A stretch of 64,000 bases of DNA from assembly GCF_026262505.1 (NCBI RefSeq), contig NW_026529259.1:124001-188000 (forward strand), read 5' to 3'. The position numbers and the translations under genes were made by a program. This document shows, piece by piece, positions 56,114 through 64,000 of the stretch. The notes under the pieces are model-generated. The model saw nothing but the letters and a program-made list of their open reading frames with translations, did no database searches and was not told where the DNA came from. Position 1 is the first letter of the stretch, and every line of letters starts with the position of its first letter. The stretch is from Trichomonas vaginalis G3 (taxonomy: Eukaryota > Parabasalia > Trichomonadida > Trichomonadidae).

Positions 56114-57115
56114 AGCCAACAATTCCTTATACAAAATTCAAAAACTTGGGTGCAATCAGAACTGATTGCACCCAAGTTTTTGAACTTTCTTGAGGGAATT
56201 AAAGGGTGAGAGATTTATAGTCTATCTATATATCTCCCGCCCTCTAATTCCCTCCCTGACAGCGGGAAACTTTGTCTGAATGTTAAACTATTCAGACAAA
56301 GTTTCCCACTGTTTGCGAAGGAATTGTTGGCTATGATGTACTGATTCATGCTCAGTACATCATAGCCAACAATTCCTTATATAAAGTTCAAAAACTTGGG
56401 TGCAATCAGAACTGATTTCACATAAGTTTTTGAACTTTCTTGAGGGAATGGAAGAGTAAGAGGTATACATTATGAATATATACCTCTTACCCTTCCATTT
56501 CCTCTCTGACAGCGGAAAACTTTGTCTGAATGTTAACTATTCAGACAAAGTTTCCCCTGTCAGCGAAAGAATTTTCCATCTGGTGCATAGAGTGTGAACT
56601 ATGCACCAAATGGAGCAAGTCCCTCGCGAAATGCCCAAAATTGCGTCGCATTTCAAAGATTGCGACCCAAATTTTGGCGATTTCTAGTAGAGATGGAGTA
56701 TTTTGAGTCACTGACCTATATGCAGTGGCTCAAATGGCTCCATCTCTACTTTTGAAGCAAGGAAACTTTCCTCGAAATTTTGATAATTTGAAGAAGTTTT
56801 CAAGCAATTAACAAAGGATTACTCGCTATGAGGTAAAATTCTAGATTTTCACCTCATAGCGAGAGCTTCCCTTTCATTGCTTGAAAACTTTCCCCAGCTT
56901 CAAAATTGGGGAAAGGGCTGTAAAGTCGACTCCGATACCAGCAGGTACCAGAGTATTTAAAAGAGAAGCCCTCGTACGAGTTTCTATGAAGACCTTCTCA
57001 TTCAAGAAGATCTTAATAGAAAATCGTACGAGGGCATTGGAAACTCGCGTCTGGTACATGTTGGTACCAGAGTGTTTGAGATTTGAAGACTCTGGTACTA
57101 ACATGTACCAGAATT
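56100..57115. repeat. Hairpin array 3 (at least ten hairpins)
   Basis: Two tandem units of four hairpins: 56137-56184, 56192-56257, 56258-56314, 56320-56375, then diverged copies to about 56564. After them come 56576-56606 (TCCATCTGGTGCATAG arms), 56690-56752 (AGTAGAGATGGAG arms), a nested one about 56795-56890 with CTCGCTATGAGGT inside, and 56975-57112 with long arms around CTCGTACGAGTTTC and TGGTACATGTT. It ends 80 bp before element C. Confidence 0.88.
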
Positions 57116-57191
57116 TATGATGAATTTAAGATGGACCATTATAAAATGGTAGCGGTTTGTTTCAAAAAATTTTAGATGAGATTTGCATAGA

Positions 57192-57194
<3 letters not shown>

Positions 57195-57224
<30 letters not shown>

Positions 57225-57305
57225 TAGTGGGGCTTCCAGGCACTTCGTGCCTTCTAGCCCACATAAATGAAGTTCTTATATATACGGGTCTTCCAGGAGC
57301 TTTTC
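57195..57305 (+). repeat. Left terminal inverted repeat of C
   Basis: 28 A (57195-57222), GGTAGTGGGGCTTCCAGGCA with the TIR stem-loop, then ATAAATGAAGTTCTTATATA and CGGGTCTTCCAGGAGCTTTT. That is the same as the right end of A. Confidence 0.88.
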
Positions 57306-57660
57306 GTAAATGTTTTGTCAAGACTTCTTCGTAAATGTTTTGTCAAGACTTCTTCGTAAATGTTTTGTCAAGACTTCTTCGTAAATGTTTTGTCAAGACT
57401 TCTTCGTAAATGTTTTGTCAAGACTTCTTCGTAAATGTTTTGTCATCATTTCATCGTAAATGTTTTGTCAAGACTTCTTCGTAAATGTTTTGTCAAGACT
57501 TCTTCGTACATGTTTTGTCAAGACTTCTTCGTAAATGTTTTGTCAAGACTTCTTCGTAAATGTTTTGTCAAGACTTCTTCGTAAATGTTTTGTCAAGACT
57601 TCTTCGTAAATGTTTTGTCAAGACTTCTTCGTAAATGTTTTGTCAAGACTTCTTCGTAAA
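57306..57660 (+). repeat. Subterminal repeats (TCGTAAATGTTTTGTCAAGA)
   Basis: Sixteen or so nearly perfect 24-bp units TTCGTAAATGTTTTGTCAAG plus ACTT, the reverse complement of the A subterminal family. They are far more homogeneous than in A, so expansion is recent. Confidence 0.92.
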
Positions 57661-57745
57661 ATCAGACAAAAATATATTTTAGGTGAAGAGGTGACATCTC
57701 ACCTGTTTTCTCACCTCTTTTCTCACCTCTTGAATTTTCATGATT
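57661..57745 (+). repeat. Palindromic spacer module, AGGTGA version
   Basis: AATATATTTTAGGTGAAGAG, core GGTGACATCTCACC, then TTTTCTCACC twice and TTGAATTTTCATGA. Confidence 0.8.
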
Positions 57746-57817
57746 TCATCGTAAATGTTTTGTCAAGACTTCTTCGTAAAAACATCTGTCAAAAACCGCT
57801 TTTTAACTTTACTTAAA

Positions 57818-60800
57818 ATGCCACGTAAGCTACGTAAGAATATACGTAAGAGGAAGAGAGCATTGAAACATCCAATAGTAAGACTGACACCACAACAACA
57901 GTTGCAACAACAAATGCTGAATGACCCCACTATGTTGCAACAAATGTCAAGCAATCCTATGCTTTTAAACCGAGTTGTTGGTGCACAGAGTGGAGGTTTA
58001 AGAGCGGCACTTTTAGCGAAAATGGCAGGCTTTGGTGGAGCTGCAGACGGAACAGCCTATAACCCTCAAAGTCAAATGAATTTGAGTTCACTCAAAAATC
58101 AAATAACAGATGTCAAAAAGTCAAACATAGACATACAGAAGCAAATAAGTGAAAACGAAAAGAAACTAGAATATGACAGACACACAAAGAAACTCAATGA
58201 GTTAAACGTAGAGAAAAAGAAGAAAGAAGAACAACTGAAAGAACTAAGTACAGAGGAATATGCGAAAAAAGTGTCAGAAAAAGCAGCAGAAGTAGCAAAA
58301 ATGGAACAAGATGTCATAAATTTGAAAAACCATACTACTCAATATAAAATACTGAAAGATGAAGAGATAAAAACAAAAAGCCCTGAAGACATATATGGAT
58401 AGCGATGAGTATAAAAGAAGTTGAAGCAAATGTAAAGGCAGAAAAACTTTTACAGTTGCAAAACCAAACCGTACAGTATGAAAACTTAGCACAAGAAAGT
58501 AAAAATAACGACGCAGCCATGCAAAAGGCAATGAAAAGCGCAGAATATATAAAAGCTAACAATGACTGGTTAGATGCCCAAGCCAACGCTAAAGCAGCCC
58601 AACTCATAGGGTCAATAAGGACAAAAATACAAGCGGATGAAGATAGTTCAAATGAAACTTTAACAAATGCTGACTTTAAGAACGCCTTCGAAGCTCTTCA
58701 TAGTAAGGTGAAACAAGTGAACGACTTCTCATCTGGAAAGAAACTGAAGTCTGAAGGTTTCGACAAAGAGTTAAAAGAAGTAGCACAAAATATGACGAAA
58801 ATAACAGATGCAGCAACGAGACAGGCAGTTCAAAGTGCCTATGACGCCGTTAGAGCAACTGTTGTGAAAAGTCAAGAAAAAGAGTTACAACAGACCAAAA
58901 CAGACCTAGTAAATGCTTTCTTAAGAACGAAAAGTCAGGTAGGACATTACGCTGCAGATGGAACATATGTGCCAGCTGGTGGAACTTATATACCACCAAA
59001 CCCTCCAAGAGAAGCACCTGCACCAGGACTACCTAACACATTTACATCGTCACATGGACACAGACACAGGCATGCACCAAAACCAGCACAGCAACCAACA
59101 GTTCAAAACCCTGCACAACAACCAACACAACAACCAACACAACAACCAACACAACAACCAGAGCAAGGACATAAAAGAAGTAGAGAACAAGGAAACCAAG
59201 AATTCTTAAAAATGCTTAAAGAAGAGTGTGGTTTCCCAGATACTGTTGACTTTAGTGACAGATATAAAGAAGCTATTGGAAAGTTCAAGGATGGAAATAC
59301 TGACCCGAACCTATTTAGCTTTATGGCTCAGCACCAAAACGGATATAATCTCAAACCTGGAAAATACAAGCTCGCTAAGGGATATGATTTAATAGCATAT
59401 CATCCAAATGACATGGATGAATTTACTCCGAGATATTTGATGTCAGAGCTAAATGACAATTCAACTTTCGTCATGAAACGCGTAAAAAATAGAGACGGAA
59501 CGAAAGAACAAAAGCTTATGAATGCGGATGACGTAGATAGGGAAATTGTTGAAAACGGTCTCGGAATATATGAAATGCCAGCAGATGAGGTACAAGAAAC
59601 TCCACAGGAAGAAGTTCAGATACAACCAGACATGGAAGAAATAGTTCAGCAACAACAGCTAGAAGAGCCTGAAGGAAACGAACAAGTCCCTCCTTTGGAA
59701 ACTAACTTCACAGAACTAGATGAAGATTTGGAACAGCCGAAAAATCTTGACCCTCAACAAGAGTATGCGGAGAATATGGAATATTTCCAAGAGTCTAAAA
59801 AAAATTCGGCTGACATAGTAGAAGAATATCGAAAAATGTTTGCCGACATACAAAAGACTCCAGCACCAGATGAAAATATTCAGCATAGAATGGAAGTACT
59901 GAAAGAAAATGTACACAAATACAACAACCCTTTTTACTTACGAGCATTTAACGTTCAATCTTCGGATGAACTCGGTGAAAATAAAAGGTTAAATTTCAAG
60001 AAAACATATAGAAATGAAACATTGTTTAAAGTTCATTCAGAACCTAGCCAAGATGGAAACAAACCTACTTTTGTTTCTGCAGACGATGGAACTACAATGA
60101 GATGGGGTCATAAAGCTAACCCGGATAGGTGGTTCATAAACTTACAACCACAATTCCAAGAAGTTGTAGACGCAATGGAAGTGAATGGTGAACCAGATAT
60201 AGCTGGTATTTTCAGCGCGGCTTTAATGCCATTGAAAGATATGAAACATGCAGATATTTTGGACCAGTATGAAATGAACATGGCTGATGGAAATATAACA
60301 CCTGACGTTCTAAAACATTTATCTCAAAGAACTACACAGAACCATAGAGATGGTATATTTGGTGAAGAGTTTAGAAAGAAAGTTAGGGATAGAGAAGGAA
60401 GAGAACCTATTGTACATGACCTTGCAAACGAAAGTTTACAAAATGTCATAAAAACTTACTTTGCAGACAATGAAATGAGAAGGGATGAATATTTAAGAAA
60501 ACTCAAATGGACAGTACCAAATGAAATGTTAGTATTGAAAAACATGTTCCTTGACAAAATAAAACCAACTACAGAAATAAACGACGCAAGACTGAAAGAT
60601 TGGGTAAAAGCTTTCCCATTCACAAAAGATATAGTTGGTAACATGGAAAGAAAACCAGAATGGCTACAAAAACATATATTTGGAAACGAGCATATTCCAT
60701 ATGGACAGGCACTGTTTGAAGAGCTTGAACCGGAAACTCAGGAAAGAGTCATGCAAACAATACGCGAAGACTCAAATACAGACTATGACAAACTCTTTCT

Positions 60801-60969
60801 AGGATATAGGTTACCTGAGATGGGCGACCAGAGCCCAAAGGCAAAAAGGACATGGAAAATTTGCAACATACTAGATGAACATAATGCAAAGATGCAACAA
60901 CTTCAAGCAGAGGGCAAGTTACCAAAGCGACACCAAAGAAGAAGAGTAGAACAAAGTGAAAGTAGATGA
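57818..60969 (+). pseudogene. Large core/internal virion-like protein (C copy), one frame break
   Basis: Starts as in A (MPRKLRKNIRKRKRALKH). Open 57818-58402, then from 58405 to 60969 in another frame. Against A there is one extra A near 58370 and two missing near 58420, so a single short region around codon 190 is wrong. The 854-codon second part is intact through the coiled coil, the Gln/Pro linker (QQPTQQPTQQPTQQPEQG) and the C-terminal half, confirming that the three A pieces are one gene. The C-terminus after LQAEG is new (KLPKRHQRRRVEQSESR) because a repeat block follows. Confidence 0.7.
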
Positions 60970-61640
60970 AGAAGTCTCAACAAAACATTGACGATGAAGA
61001 ACTTGACATGATTTCATCGTCAATGAGTGTAAATGACCCAAAAATATATTTTAGGTGAAGAGGTGAGATCTCACCTGTTTTCTCACCTGTTTTTTCACCC
61101 CATATATACTACTAACTTTCTTGACAAAAACATAGATGAAGAAGTCTCAACAAAGTCTTTACGATGAAGAACTTGACAAAACATAGACAAGAAAGTTCAT
61201 GTGAAATTAGATGAAGAAGTCTCAACAAAACATTGACGAAGAAAGTTCATGAGAAATTAGATGACAAAGTCTCAACAAAACATTGACAAGAAAGTTCATG
61301 AGAAATTAGATGACAAAGTCTCAACAAAACATTGACAAGAAAGTTCATGAGAAATTAGATGACAAAGTCTCAACAAAGAAGTCTTTACAAAGAAGTCTCA
61401 ACAAAGTCTTTACAAAGAAGTCTTTACAAAGAAGTCTCAACAAAGTCTTTACAAAACATTGACAAGAAAGTTCATGACAAAGTCTTTACGATGAAATTCA
61501 TGAAAATTCAAGAGGGTGAGAAAAGAGGTGAGAAAAGAGGTGAGAAAAGAGGTGAGAAAACAGGTGAGATGTCACCTCTTCACCTAAAATATATTTTTGG
61601 GTCATTTACGCTCATTGACGATGAAGAACTTGACAACTAT
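60970..61640. repeat. Repeat block inserted between core and capsid genes
   Basis: Subterminal-type units (GAAGTCTCAACAAAACATTG, GACAAGAAAGTTCATGAGAA) with modules at 61037-61105 (core GGTGAGATCTCACC) and inverted at 61508-61600 (several GAAAAGAGGTGA units, core GGTGAGATGTCACC). Element A has only 32 bp here. Confidence 0.85.
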
Positions 61641-61662
61641 TCTATATTTTTACCCATATGAA

Positions 61663-63270
61663 ATGTACGCCGCTCAGAATATAACGCCAACAGTTTTGGA
61701 TGCTATGAATGGAAATGTTTCCGAATGGTATAACGAATGCGACAATGCCATTAGAAGGTCAGAAATAGTTCCTGGAACTTACGAATATACAACTGCTGTT
61801 TCTTATGGAAATGTAGGTGAGTTTGGAGAAGGTTCTTCAACAACAGTAGATATTGCTTGCGACAGGTTTCATATTATTTCTATTGACAACTCATTCTTAT
61901 ACGTGGAACAAGACATTGAAATAAAACCTTCTGCCAAGTTGTCTGACAAGAAAGGTTGCAATGGAATTTTCTATGTCGGATACCAATATGCTCCAGAAGT
62001 TTTCATGGGATATAAGATATATTCTAACTCTGACTTAGTTCAAACAGTAACATGGGCAAACTATGAATGGTTCGCTTTGAGAAACTCAGTACAACCACAA
62101 GCTAGAGAACAAACAGACCAGTATGCAACTATTGAGAAAATAAGAAGACTTGACCCTAACGTTCCAGGAGTTTATGTTAACCTTTCTGGACAAACTGCAG
62201 CAGCAGTAACCAAAGTAAAATTGAAACTTAGAGTTCCTTTGTCATCTTTCCTCATCTTCAGGTTTTTAAGATACTTGCCAAACTGGGCAGGAAAAATTTC
62301 TATCGAACTTACTCCAAGCAAAAATAACTTAGTCATTGCACCAACACAAGACCCATTCACTCTTACAGAAGTAGTGGGAACAAATAAAATGTCATTCGCC
62401 GACTTTTGCAAAAACAAAGTTGACTTAGACTTTGGTTTCTCAAACCTCAACACTGAAGTAAACTATTATTTCAATGCTGCTGGAGATGCTTGGGACCCAG
62501 TTAAGTTCACATGCGAAAAGTTTGAATGCAAGAGAATAGAAAGCAGACTTGCAGTCTATATGTTGGACCCAGATATTTCAAATGCTTTAGCTGCCAAATA
62601 TATTGCAGTTCCACTTATGTTCCCTATACACCAAATATCTGTCAAAGACTTTGCAGGTGAAGTTGGAAACCAAAGTGCTGACCCAGGTGCAAGAACAGAT
62701 ATTGCCTTAACAACTGCAATGAAACATGCAGATACTATGTTTGTACTGTTCAGACGAACTATAAATGACTATTCTTGCTTCTACAACCCCGGTATTAAAT
62801 ATCATATAAACATAGATGGCAAATATTATCCAAGAGAAGAATATTCTACAGTTGAGGATATGAGGTCATACAACTTGACATTAGATGCTATGAACTTTAA
62901 CAACAACTTCACAACAACCATTAACCCTGAAATGCAAAGTTCTATTATGCCATATGTGAAAGTATGGACTCATACAGGAGGTCAAAAAACTCAATATACA
63001 AATGGAGACCGTTCAAACTTTTGGCTTGGCATTCCATTTGCTGACTCAGAAGACTTTATGGGTGGTATTTCAACTGTTGGTACAGTTCAAATACAATATA
63101 CTGGTGACAGAGACGGTCCAGATGAACTGAGAGCAAAGAAGTTTACAAAACCAATAGCACTTTTCACAGAAGATGCTCTTTTGAAGATTCGTTCGATGAA
63201 ACCTGCTGGGGCTCCTCAGATTGGCATAACGACAGCTTCCATCGAGCAGATTTTGGCAGCAGGTCAGTAA
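61663..63270 (+). CDS. Major capsid protein candidate (C copy), intact
   Basis: 535 residues, same length as 14101-15708. The ATG at 61663 is preceded by CATATGAA as in A; an upstream in-frame extension lies in the repeat block and is not conserved. Most of the protein is identical to A. Differences cluster at about residues 178-183 (GQTAAAV against GSDGNAA) and 233-275 (LTEVVGTNKMSFADFCKNK against the A version). Those are probably exposed loops. The double jelly-roll call rests on the same reasons as for A. Confidence 0.72.
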   Translation: MYAAQNITPTVLDAMNGNVSEWYNECDNAIRRSEIVPGTYEYTTAVSYGNVGEFGEGSSTTVDIACDRFHIISIDNSFLYVEQDIEIKPSAKLSDKKGCNGIFYVGYQYAPEVFMGYKIYSNSDLVQTVTWANYEWFALRNSVQPQAREQTDQYATIEKIRRLDPNVPGVYVNLSGQTAAAVTKVKLKLRVPLSSFLIFRFLRYLPNWAGKISIELTPSKNNLVIAPTQDPFTLTEVVGTNKMSFADFCKNKVDLDFGFSNLNTEVNYYFNAAGDAWDPVKFTCEKFECKRIESRLAVYMLDPDISNALAAKYIAVPLMFPIHQISVKDFAGEVGNQSADPGARTDIALTTAMKHADTMFVLFRRTINDYSCFYNPGIKYHINIDGKYYPREEYSTVEDMRSYNLTLDAMNFNNNFTTTINPEMQSSIMPYVKVWTHTGGQKTQYTNGDRSNFWLGIPFADSEDFMGGISTVGTVQIQYTGDRDGPDELRAKKFTKPIALFTEDALLKIRSMKPAGAPQIGITTASIEQILAAGQ

Positions 63271-63583
63271 GTTGTTCTTGAACTGACTTCTCTCCGTCAA
63301 ATATTGACAGTACGCCAGTTTTGATATAATATTGTATTATAAACTTACCTTTAGAAATATCGGTCAGTTTTGTTGTTATATTTTTGTCTGCTTCAAGAAC
63401 TTTCACCATCTCGGTTATACCAACTTTCTTTGCTTTATGAAAATATTTAGGTTCAGCAAAGACTGCTATTCTATAACATTTTCCATTGTTTGTGTAAAGA
63501 ACTATTCTGTCAATGAACTTGTATTGTTTGTGTGTGTAAACTTTGTTTTGCTTCAATTCGAAGAGATACTCAAATACGTCCAT
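63164..63583 (-). CDS. Small conserved gene antisense to capsid 3' end, intact
   Basis: 139 residues, the reference copy for this family: MDVFEYLFELKQNKVYTHKQ, RIVLYTNNGKCYRIAVFAEP, GITEMVKVLEADKNITTKLT, KFIIQYYIKTGVLSIFDGEK. The last 35 codons (107 bp) overlap the capsid gene on the other strand and so are constrained by it. The rest looks like a compact alpha/beta domain. No family recognised. The divergent neighbour starts 18 bp away. Sharing of a promoter with a virion-type gene suggests late expression. Confidence 0.68.
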   Translation of the reverse strand: MDVFEYLFELKQNKVYTHKQYKFIDRIVLYTNNGKCYRIAVFAEPKYFHKAKKVGITEMVKVLEADKNITTKLTDISKGKFIIQYYIKTGVLSIFDGEKSVQEQLTDLLPKSARWKLSLCQSEEPQQVSSNESSKEHLL

Positions 63584-63601
63584 ATTTTTATTCTAAGTAA
63601 A

Positions 63602-64000
63602 ATGTCATTTCCGAAAAATAGAAGCGTAAGTGTTTCAAAAGGTTTAATGGCGGTGGCAGATGTGAAGTTAAATTCACCAACTCAAACAAACAGTCAAAGT
63701 GTTGTTGTCAATGTCAAAGAAAGAGATGTTGAAGTGGGGAAACCATACGAAGACGAAGATGGTATAACAATAGTTCCTGTAAAAGAACAACCAACATACC
63801 CTGAAGTTAGCAGAGACTTAAGTTCTGTTGCAGATATTCGAAACGACTACCAACAACTTAAAGACAAACTTCAAACTCAGGAGAAGATTTGTCAAGCTTT
63901 AGGTATAATGTTAAACTTGGTCGAACACAACCCTGTAAAAGTGAACTCATATGTCATTGCACCTCATGAAGTTTTGAAAGAACTATTGAAACTTTTGACA
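63602..64000 (+). CDS. Coiled-coil virion-associated-type protein, partial at window end
   Basis: Open from ATG 63602 through the last base of the window (133 codons). Ser-rich N-terminus (MSFPKNRSVSVSKGLMAVAD), acidic middle (GKPYEDEDGITIVPVKEQPT), coiled coil (SVADIRNDYQQLKDKLQTQE), then VNSYVIAPHEVLKELLKLLT. It is the only unbroken copy in the window and serves to locate the breaks in A and B. Function unknown. Confidence 0.65.
   Translation, partial: MSFPKNRSVSVSKGLMAVADVKLNSPTQTNSQSVVVNVKERDVEVGKPYEDEDGITIVPVKEQPTYPEVSRDLSSVADIRNDYQQLKDKLQTQEKICQALGIMLNLVEHNPVKVNSYVIAPHEVLKELLKLLT

Larger units (their letters stand above)
57195..64000 (+). mobile_element. Maverick element C, left part
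   Basis: Starts with 28 A and the TIR, in the orientation of A. Contains core-protein and capsid genes and continues past the window. The target duplication cannot be checked because the other end is outside. Confidence 0.88.

Noticed and set aside
57755-57817. Upstream extension of the core-protein frame in C
   Set aside because: Repeat and module sequence, not shared as coding with A; the conserved ATG is 57818.

Overview
The window looks like a piece of an AT-rich protist nuclear genome carrying three copies of a large virus-like DNA transposon of the Maverick/Polinton class. The gene complement points to the class: protein-primed-type family B DNA polymerase, retroviral-type integrase, A32/FtsK-like packaging ATPase, SF3 helicase, a jelly-roll-type capsid candidate, KilA-N proteins and an N6-adenine DNA methylase. 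Maverick abundance, a Trichomonas-type initiator (TCA+1TT) directly before a host-side transposase gene, a Myb-like gene and short spacers suggest a trichomonad (Trichomonas vaginalis or a close relative). The species call is inference.

Layout. 1-9616 is host-side sequence: an array of distinct ~50-bp hairpins (1-705), a small Myb-like gene (2647-3117, minus), a 1.3-kb Mutator-like element with 9-bp target duplication (3965-5279) that carries a gene fragment with tandem partial copies, and a PIF/Harbinger-type transposase (7896-9245, minus). Element A (9623-35765, 26,143 bp) is a complete Maverick bounded by GATGTA target duplications and terminal inverted repeats that begin in a poly(A)/poly(T) run. 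35772-37054 is flanking DNA with a second hairpin array. Element B (about 37055-55451, opposite orientation) lacks the core-protein gene and nearly all of the capsid gene. 55452-57194 holds one unknown gene and a third hairpin array. Element C starts at 57195, has the orientation of A and runs off the window.

How the genes fit together. One arm (left in A) carries structural and replication genes: large core-like protein, major capsid, a small antisense neighbour, a probable minor capsid protein, SF3 helicase, an SSB-like acidic-tailed protein and the packaging ATPase. The middle is a shuffled zone of KilA-N genes separated by repeats. The other arm holds DNA polymerase, an HNH endonuclease, small virion-like proteins, integrase, a phage-tail-type fibre protein, a small membrane protein and the methylase. 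Integrase and terminal repeats serve genome integration. Capsid, ATPase and fibre imply that intact relatives can make particles.

The most unusual signals are: a bacteriophage-type tail-fibre/collar protein inside a eukaryotic Maverick, whose middle domain differs completely between A and B; a family of palindromic intergenic modules (about 16 copies) whose repeated hexamer changes in concert between three sequence versions; hairpin arrays and a TIR stem-loop with compensatory base changes; an integrase with Asp in place of the third catalytic Glu; a polymerase motif C reading NID; and an HNH gene that left fossil fragments at a second site. Many genes differ between copies by single-base indels. 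These may be real decay or uncorrected assembly errors, and reads are needed to decide.
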